From CAZGTQ01 sp964528575 (lineage in GTDB: Bacteria; Planctomycetota; UBA1135; GCA-002686595): 11,352 nt of DNA. The stretch covers positions 1-11,352 of the forward strand of contig CAZGTQ010000066.1 in NCBI GenBank assembly GCA_964528575.1. The letters run 5' to 3'. Under the pieces are notes generated by a model. The model saw only the letters and a list, made by a program, of their open reading frames with translations. It had not been told where the DNA came from and did no database searches. Position 1 is the stretch's first letter, and the number at the start of each line of letters is the position of its first letter. Positions 6,092 to 11,352 of this stretch are shown piece after piece. Both the position numbers and the translations under genes were made by a program.

Positions 6092-7537
6092 CTACTGCTT
6101 CACCAGCCAGAGCAGGAAACGCCCTTCGAGCGAGCCTTCCTCGAGCTCGGCGTCGCTGAAGACCGCGCCCTCGTAGAGCGCGCCGGCGACGTCGTCCAGC
6201 GAGCGCTCGTCGGGCGTCGCGAGCGCGACGAGCAGCTCGGCGAACTTCGCCGGCGAGACCTTCTTGCCCGCGGCGTGGTGGCGCAACCAGTACAAGAAAC
6301 CGCTGCGGTACGCGCGCAGGAACTCGGCGTAGTCGCTGAGGAACGCCTCGGGCGGCGGCGTCTGCTCGTCGTTGCCGAGGAACGGGGCGCGCACGACGTG
6401 CCGCTCGCTCTCGTTCTCGTTCTGCAGCTCGAACGACACGTGCTTGGGGTCGCCGCGCTTGCCCGCGCGGTAGCCCACCTGCTGCGCGTCGTGCAGCACT
6501 TGGATGAAGTGGTCCTTGCCCTGCTCGACGCGCCAGCGGCTGCCTGCGTCCGCGGCGGGCAGCGTGCCGCCCGACGACTTGCCGCCGTTCACGAATCCGC
6601 CGTAGGCGGTTTTCGAGCGCTCCTGCACGTCGCCGTCGGTGCGCGTGTCGACCTCCTCGTAGATCGCGATCACGACGTTGTTCGCGACGCCCGTCCTGAA
6701 CCCCGCGGCGGTGCGCTCGCCGAGCGCGCCCTCGAGCATCGCGACGAGGCCGATCTGCGCGACCTGCTCGGCGAGCCCGTTGGGGTTCCTGCTCCCCATT
6801 TCGGTCCCCTGGCGCCAGTCCTTCTTGCGCACGTCGGACGTCGCGGCGTACTGGAGCGCGAGCACGCGCGCTCCGTCGAACCAGCACTCGCTCCAGCTCA
6901 TCAACCCGTCGACCCACAGGAACGAGCGATCTTCGGTGACGAGCCCGCGCGCGAACGCGAGCCCGACGAACTCCTCGCGCGTCGGCGCGAGCACGAGCTT
7001 CATCACGGGCGAGCCCTCGCGCACGATCTCGTAGGGTCCCCAGGCGGTCGCGTAGTCGCGCAGCAGCTTCTGCGCCGCGAGCACGTCCTCGTGCGGCTCG
7101 CTCGCCGTCACCAGCTCGCGCGTCTTCGCCTCGTCCGCCTTGGGCACGTCGCGCTGGCGCCACACCTTGGCCCACTTGCGCATCGTCTCGAGCGCCTCGA
7201 TCGCTTCCACGCACTTCTCGCTGCGCGCCTTCTTGTCGGGCTGCACCCACTGGAACAGCTCGACCTGAGCGCCGAGCAGCGCCTCGGTCGACGCGCGCAG
7301 GTGCTCGAAGCCCTTCTCGGTCGCCGCGACCTCGCGCGGGTAGTACACGTCGACGAGCCCGAGCTCGACCCGGTCGAGCCGCGCGTCGACGATCTGCTCC
7401 CAGGTCGGCGACGCGGCGGGATCGAGCCCGCAGCGCTCGCTCACGTACTCCTTCGCGATCGCTTCGTGGTCGACCGGGGAAGCCTGGAGGGGGAGCGCGG
7501 CGAGCGCTGCGAGCGTAAGGGGAGCCAATTCGAGCAT
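6092..7537 (-). CDS. Exported 481-aa protein of unknown function
   Basis: I do not recognise this family. The start at 7537 is supported by AGGAG ending 7 nt upstream and by an immediate signal peptide (MLELAPLTLAALAALPLQAS). The frame extends further upstream, but without a better start. The mature protein is charged and mainly helical at first (24-165, with stretches such as ALETMRKWAKVWRQRD). An alpha/beta part follows: PVMKLVLAPTREEFVGLAFARGL (177-199), FLWVDGLMSW (206-215) and GVANNVVIAIYEEV (283-296). The layout faintly recalls planctomycete DUF1570-like peptidase-MA proteins (a strand, then a TREEF-like helix), but no HExxH zinc motif is present. It would have to be an inactive relative, and I hold this weakly. 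It lies 115 bp downstream of the solute-binding protein gene on the same strand and probably has its own promoter. Confidence 0.82.
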   Translation of the reverse strand: MLELAPLTLAALAALPLQASPVDHEAIAKEYVSERCGLDPAASPTWEQIVDARLDRVELGLVDVYYPREVAATEKGFEHLRASTEALLGAQVELFQWVQPDKKARSEKCVEAIEALETMRKWAKVWRQRDVPKADEAKTRELVTASEPHEDVLAAQKLLRDYATAWGPYEIVREGSPVMKLVLAPTREEFVGLAFARGLVTEDRSFLWVDGLMSWSECWFDGARVLALQYAATSDVRKKDWRQGTEMGSRNPNGLAEQVAQIGLVAMLEGALGERTAAGFRTGVANNVVIAIYEEVDTRTDGDVQERSKTAYGGFVNGGKSSGGTLPAADAGSRWRVEQGKDHFIQVLHDAQQVGYRAGKRGDPKHVSFELQNENESERHVVRAPFLGNDEQTPPPEAFLSDYAEFLRAYRSGFLYWLRHHAAGKKVSPAKFAELLVALATPDERSLDDVAGALYEGAVFSDAELEEGSLEGRFLLWLVKQ

Positions 7538-7652
7538 TCGGGATCTCCTGGAGGCTGCCGCGCGAGCGGCGGAGACAATCGCATTCTGGCGGGTGAGCCC
7601 CGTCCCAACGCCGCGCCGTCGTCGGGCGAAGGTTCGAATTTCGTATTGGCCC

Positions 7653-8384
7653 TCAGGGACCCAGCCAACGCCGGTCGAGCAGCGCCATCTCGCCCGTGCT
7701 CTCCATCTCGGCGAGCACGCGGTTGATCGCCGCACGCAGCTCGCTCCCCTGCGGCAGCGCGAGGGCGTACAGCTCCGTGTCGACGTCTTGTGCGAGCCGC
7801 TCGAGCGCCCCGCCCGAGCGAGCCACGAGCGCGTCGGCCGCGGGCCCGTCCATCACGAGCGCGTCGACGGCGCCCGACCGCAGCAGCTCCTCGGGCACCT
7901 TGTCGCGGTCGGTGACGGGCTCGGCGAGCGGCAGGTTGCGCGCGAGCGCCCGCTGCGACGTCGTCCCGCGCGCCGCGTACACGCGCCGCCCTTCGAGGTC
8001 GCCGAGCTCATGCGGCTCGTCCGTCCCCGCGCGCACGACGACGGCGATCGCCGTGCGGAAGTACGGCTGCGTGAAGTCGACGACCGCTCCGCGCTCGGGC
8101 GTGATCCCGAGCGTGGCGCACACGACGTCTGCCTCGCCGCGCTGGAGCCGCGGCAGGAGCTCCTCGAACGCGACCTGTCGCCAATCGAGCCTGCGCGCGA
8201 GCCGCTCGGCGATGACGCGCATCATCTCGACGTCGCGCCCCGCGGGCTCCCCCTCGAGATCGACGTACGCGAACGGCCGATTGTCGAGATCCGACAGCAC
8301 GACGATCGGCGCCGGCGGCGGCTCGACCGAAATGCACGCAGCGAGCGCCGCAGCCAGCAGCGCGGGAGCGAGGCGAGCGAGCAT
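7653..8384 (-). CDS. Solitary family 3 extracellular solute-binding lipoprotein (amino-acid type)
   Basis: A 243-aa protein with a short hydrophobic leader ending in the lipobox LAAC (C17), so it should be lipid-anchored on the outer face of a membrane. The body is a periplasmic-binding-protein type 2 fold: FAYVDLEGEPAGRDVEMMRVIAERL (38-62), FEELLPRLQRGEADVVCATLGITPERGAVVDFTQPYF (73-109), VYAARGTTSQRAL (135-147), VDALVMDG (173-180) and a C-terminal EMALLDRRWLGP. Segment 86-109 is the ligand-contacting signature of amino-acid and polar-substrate binders (SBP_bac_3). Length is normal for the family. No permease or ATPase gene is next to it in this window, so it either serves a transporter encoded elsewhere or acts as a sensor. 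A TAGGAT box sits 10 nt upstream of the ATG. Ligand cannot be deduced. Confidence 0.88.
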   Translation of the reverse strand: MLARLAPALLAAALAACISVEPPPAPIVVLSDLDNRPFAYVDLEGEPAGRDVEMMRVIAERLARRLDWRQVAFEELLPRLQRGEADVVCATLGITPERGAVVDFTQPYFRTAIAVVVRAGTDEPHELGDLEGRRVYAARGTTSQRALARNLPLAEPVTDRDKVPEELLRSGAVDALVMDGPAADALVARSGGALERLAQDVDTELYALALPQGSELRAAINRVLAEMESTGEMALLDRRWLGP

Positions 8385-8394
8385 GACGGCGCGG

Positions 8395-8400
8395 ATCCTA
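8395..8400 (-). promoter_or_regulatory. Putative -10 element of the solute-binding protein gene (TAGGAT)
   Basis: On the minus strand TAGGAT matches TATAAT at four of six positions and ends 10 nt before the ATG, the same gap as TAGTCT at the selenoprotein gene. The mRNA would then have almost no leader, in keeping with the absence of a Shine-Dalgarno. No -35 box is obvious. Confidence 0.4.
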
Positions 8401-8508
8401 CGCCACGCCTGTGCGCGGTGGTAGCGCGGAGCGAGGATGGAGTCCACGGTGGTCCGTCCGCCCCGGTGGCTCTCGAGCCGCGCGCGCTCTCCGAGAGCGG
8501 GCGCCGCG

Positions 8509-11274
8509 TCACTCGAAGCGCACCTCGACGACGAGCTCGGGCGCGCCGCCCACGACGACTTCGCGCTCGACGAGCGCTCCCGCGGCGTTCGCCGCGCGCA
8601 CGAGGTAGCGCCCGGGCGGGAGCGGGCCGAAGCGCTGCTCGGGCGGGCGCTCCGCGTCGACCCACTCGATGCCGAGCCAAGGTTCGCCGGGGATCGACCA
8701 GTCGCCGCCATGCGCGTCGACGACCTCGACGGCGATCGAGACGCGCTCGCCCTGCGCCTCGCGTCCGCGCACCTCGAGCCACGTTCCGCGCACGATCACG
8801 AGCTCGACCTCGACCGTGCCGTTCGCGCGCACGACGATCGGGCAAGCGCTCGCCGTCATCGAGTCGCCGCACGACGCGATCAGCTCGTACGCGCCCGCGC
8901 CCAGGTCCTCGATCGCGAACCGGCCGTCGTCGCTGGCCTGCGCGTAGACGCTGTCGAGCAAGCGACCGCGCGGCGCCCGAACGAACACGACCGCCTCGCC
9001 GATCGGGACGCCGTGCGGGTCGACGACCCGCCCGACGACGCGTCCGCCGCCGCCGACGTCGAGGTCCACCGTTGTCCTCTCGCCCGCGCGCACGACGACT
9101 CCGCCCCGCGCCACCGCCGCGCATGCAGGCTGCGCGTCGTCGTCCCACGCCTCGCGGCCGCCGACGCGGACGACGTAGGTGCCGGCCTCGAGCCGCGGCA
9201 CGAGCCACGCTCCGGCCGCGTCCGTCTCGGTGATCACGCCGCCCCGCGCGCGCACGTCGTCCGGCGTGACGCGCACGAGCGCGCCCTCGACCGGCTCGCC
9301 GACGGCGTCGCGCGCGCTCCCGCCGAGCGCGCCCGTCTCGAGCTGGACGTCGAAGCGATGGAGCTCGACCGCGGGCACGCGCACCACGCGGCGCGCGACG
9401 CACAGATCGGCGTCCCAGACGCTGAGCTCGTACGTACCGGCGCAGTCGAGCTCCGCCTCGTAGCGGCCGTCGTCGCCGGTCGAGCCGCCGGAGCCATGGG
9501 ATCCGCCGTCCGCTCGCCACAAGTCGACGCCGACACCGGCGAGCGGTGCGCCGTTCGCGCGGAGGGTTCCGACGAGGCGGATGCCGGTGCGTCCCGCGCG
9601 CAGATCGACGTACGTCGTCTTACCCACGACGACCGTGACCGTGGCGGTCGGCTGGAGAGCGCACCACTCGTCCCACGACGCGATCGATCCGTCGCGCAAC
9701 GCCTCGTGGTCCGCATCCGAGGGATCCAGGCGGAGCTCGTAACCGCCCGCCGGGAGCGAATCGAAGCGGAACGAGCCGACGGCGTCGACATAGCACGCCT
9801 TCGCCAGCCCGTCGCCGGCAAGTCGCCGGAGCGACACGGCCTGGTCGGTCGCCCAGGCGCCGGCCGGCCGCCGCGCGATGCCCTCGATCGCTCCCGCCGG
9901 CCGCAGCACGAGCACGACGTCGTCGACGTCCTGCCCCGGCTCGACGGCGACCAGGAGCGGCTCGGACGGCGCGAAGTCGTCCTTCTCCGCCGTCAGCCGC
10001 ACCGTGTCGAGCGACATCGGCGGGAACACGAAGCGGCCGTCCTCGCTCGAGGGCACCGTGCCGTACCGGTCGAAGAACGGCCCCATCCGCGCGAGGCCGA
10101 CGTCAGCGCCGCGCACGCCGTCGCCGTTCGAGTCGACCACGCGCCCCGCGATCCGGGCCGGCCGCGCGACGCGCAGCGCGAGGCCGACGCTTCCTTCGGG
10201 CACGTCGCACACGAACGGCAGCGAGGTGGCGCCGCCGCTCGTCTTCGCCACGAGAGTCCAGCGGCCGGCGACCAGCCCGCCGAGCTCGAACGCGCCGCTC
10301 GGATCGTCGAAGAGCGCGCTCGCGTCTCGGGCGACGATCGCGTCGTCGTGCGTCGTCGCCTCGATCTCGAAGACCGTGACGGCGAGCCCGCGGTCGTCGA
10401 CGACGCGGCCGCTCGCGCCGCAGCCCGGCCCGAGCTCGAGGACCACGTCCTCGCCCGCGGGCACGTCGTCGAGCTGCGCGACGAGCGCGTGCACGTCGCG
10501 GCGCGCCGTCCGCGCGACGACGTCGAAGCGCGGGACTTCGAGGTGCGCCGTCGAGGGGTCGGCGGGGTCCGCGAAGCCCTCCCACTGGCGACGGAAGTAG
10601 ATGCCGCGCGCCTCGGTGAGCGCGAAACGGCCTTCGGCGTCGCTGCGAGCCGCGAGGCGCACGACGTGCCGCTCGCCCTCGCGCGGCCGCCGCGCCGCGA
10701 CGACCTCGACGTCGGTCGCCGGCTCGCCGCCGGGCAGGACCACGAGCCCGCTCAGGAGCGGCGCGCGCGCGATCCGAATCAGGACGCTCCTGGACGCACC
10801 GTCGACGAGGCTGCCGAGATCGACGCTCGTGCGCGCGACGTCGTCGAGCGAAGCCTCGAGCGTCGTCCTGCCCGGCCGTGTGTCGCCCAAGACGAACTCG
10901 CCTGCCGCGTCGGTCTGCGCGGTCCCGACGACGTCGCGCGCGACGATGCAGCGCACGAACGCGCCGGCGACGCCCTCGCCGTCCTCGATCGAAACGACGC
11001 GGCCGCGGACGTGCACCGAGCCGCCGCGCGGACGCTGCTCGCTGCGCTCGTGGACGCCGCTCGGCACGATCTCTTCGCGGCGCGAGATCCGAAGCTCTTC
11101 GGCGCCGCCGTCGATCGCGACGATCGCCGCCTGCGGTCGCTCGACGCGTTCCGCCGGCCGAGGGACGATGTCCACCTCGTTCGACGTCCTGTGCATCGCG
11201 AGCGCGAGCAACACGCCGAGCGCGAGCAAGAGCGCGACGCCCGCCGCCGCCCATGCGAGCGCACGCGCGCTCAT
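8509..11274 (-). CDS. Membrane-anchored protein of tandem carboxypeptidase-regulatory-like repeats
   Basis: A 921-aa protein. Residues 8-27 form one N-terminal membrane helix with an uncleaved-anchor look (ALAWAAAGVALLLALGVLL). Everything after that should be outside the cytoplasm. A linker (30-85) leads into eight to nine tandem beta-sandwich modules of the carboxypeptidase regulatory-like (transthyretin-like) type. They begin near residues 88, 172, 284, 373, 461, 566, 646, 743 and about 830. Clear units carry the hallmark GRVVDxxGxxVxGAxV, later DAxGxFxLxxLxxGxYxL: for example GRVVDSNGDGVRGADV (377-392), ALGGSARDAVGEPVEGALV (649-667), and GRVVDPHGVPIGEAVVFV (748-765) followed by SDDGRFAIEDLGAGAYEL. 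No enzyme domain is present, so an adhesive, ligand-binding or envelope-structural role is inferred. Its ATG overlaps the stop of an upstream paralogue (ATGA), indicating translational coupling. The C-terminal module ends ALVEREVVV...VVEVRFE, nearly the same as in the paralogue. Confidence 0.88.
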   Translation of the reverse strand: MSARALAWAAAGVALLLALGVLLALAMHRTSNEVDIVPRPAERVERPQAAIVAIDGGAEELRISRREEIVPSGVHERSEQRPRGGSVHVRGRVVSIEDGEGVAGAFVRCIVARDVVGTAQTDAAGEFVLGDTRPGRTTLEASLDDVARTSVDLGSLVDGASRSVLIRIARAPLLSGLVVLPGGEPATDVEVVAARRPREGERHVVRLAARSDAEGRFALTEARGIYFRRQWEGFADPADPSTAHLEVPRFDVVARTARRDVHALVAQLDDVPAGEDVVLELGPGCGASGRVVDDRGLAVTVFEIEATTHDDAIVARDASALFDDPSGAFELGGLVAGRWTLVAKTSGGATSLPFVCDVPEGSVGLALRVARPARIAGRVVDSNGDGVRGADVGLARMGPFFDRYGTVPSSEDGRFVFPPMSLDTVRLTAEKDDFAPSEPLLVAVEPGQDVDDVVLVLRPAGAIEGIARRPAGAWATDQAVSLRRLAGDGLAKACYVDAVGSFRFDSLPAGGYELRLDPSDADHEALRDGSIASWDEWCALQPTATVTVVVGKTTYVDLRAGRTGIRLVGTLRANGAPLAGVGVDLWRADGGSHGSGGSTGDDGRYEAELDCAGTYELSVWDADLCVARRVVRVPAVELHRFDVQLETGALGGSARDAVGEPVEGALVRVTPDDVRARGGVITETDAAGAWLVPRLEAGTYVVRVGGREAWDDDAQPACAAVARGGVVVRAGERTTVDLDVGGGGRVVGRVVDPHGVPIGEAVVFVRAPRGRLLDSVYAQASDDGRFAIEDLGAGAYELIASCGDSMTASACPIVVRANGTVEVELVIVRGTWLEVRGREAQGERVSIAVEVVDAHGGDWSIPGEPWLGIEWVDAERPPEQRFGPLPPGRYLVRAANAAGALVEREVVVGGAPELVVEVRFE

Positions 11275-11352
11275 TCGAACGTCACCTCCACCACCGTCTC
11301 CGCACCCGCGTCCACCGTCACGTCCCGCTCGACGATCGCTCCCGCCGCGTCG
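11271..11352 (-). CDS. C-terminal fragment of a paralogous repeat protein (cut by window edge)
   Basis: The last 26 codons and TGA of a minus-strand gene that continues beyond the window. The visible end reads AAGAIVERDVTV, then TVVEVTFE, against AAGALVEREVVV and LVVEVRFE at the end of the 921-aa protein. The two are therefore tandem paralogues, at least in their final carboxypeptidase-regulatory-like module. The stop TGA (11271-11273) overlaps the ATG of the 921-aa gene (11272-11274) as ATGA, so they share an operon. Confidence 0.75.
   Translation of the reverse strand, partial: DAAGAIVERDVTVDAGAETVVEVTFE

Noticed and set aside
8440..8508. CTCTCG...CGAGAG symmetry downstream of the 921-aa gene as a terminator
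   Set aside because: The stem is 6 bp with a long loop and no T-run on the minus strand, so it is too weak to call.

Overview
The window is a very GC-rich (roughly 70% or more by eye), gene-dense bacterial segment. Most genes encode proteins with signal peptides, a lipobox or an N-terminal membrane anchor: an exported amidohydrolase, a GspG-like pseudopilin, a kelch-type propeller, and long tandem carboxypeptidase-regulatory-like repeats. That mix, with family-orphan secreted proteins and few operons, suggests an environmental Planctomycetota-like bacterium. This is an inference from style; no phylogenetic marker is present.

Layout. (1) 107-1474 (+): exported amidohydrolase. (2) 1509-1913 (-): short GspG-like pseudopilin, convergent with (1). 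(3) 2002-3192 (+): divergent from (2), a thioredoxin-fold AhpC/TSA-type domain fused to HEAT-like repeats. Its reading frame is crossed by an in-frame TGA exactly where the peroxidatic cysteine of a CxxC motif belongs, and a good bacterial SECIS-like hairpin follows at the right distance. I read it as a selenoprotein (U-P-W-C). An ordinary gene caller would split or truncate it. (4) about 3182-3508 (+): an alkyltransferase-like (ATL) DNA-repair protein with PWHRV in place of PCHRV. It is complete by alignment from memory but has no ATG, GTG or TTG start. (5) 3574-4551 (+): exported proline-rich protein of unknown function. (6) 4576-6078 (+): exported kelch-like propeller. (7) 6092-7537 (-): exported 481-aa protein of unknown function, convergent with (6). 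(8) 7653-8384 (-): solitary family 3 solute-binding lipoprotein. (9) 8509-11274 (-): 921-aa membrane-anchored protein made of carboxypeptidase-regulatory-like repeats. (10) 11271-11352 (-): the last 26 codons of a paralogue of (9), joined to it by an ATGA stop/start overlap.

How the genes relate. There is no obvious pathway. The strongest functional unit is the selenoprotein with the ATL gene directly behind it, which would pair an oxidant or thiol-redox function with alkylation-damage recognition. The pseudopilin is divergently transcribed from the selenoprotein across an 88-bp gap that holds a perfect 9-bp inverted repeat. Genes (9) and (10) form a coupled tandem-paralogue pair. No gap between genes exceeds 130 bp, and I see no RNA gene, insertion sequence, CRISPR array or origin.
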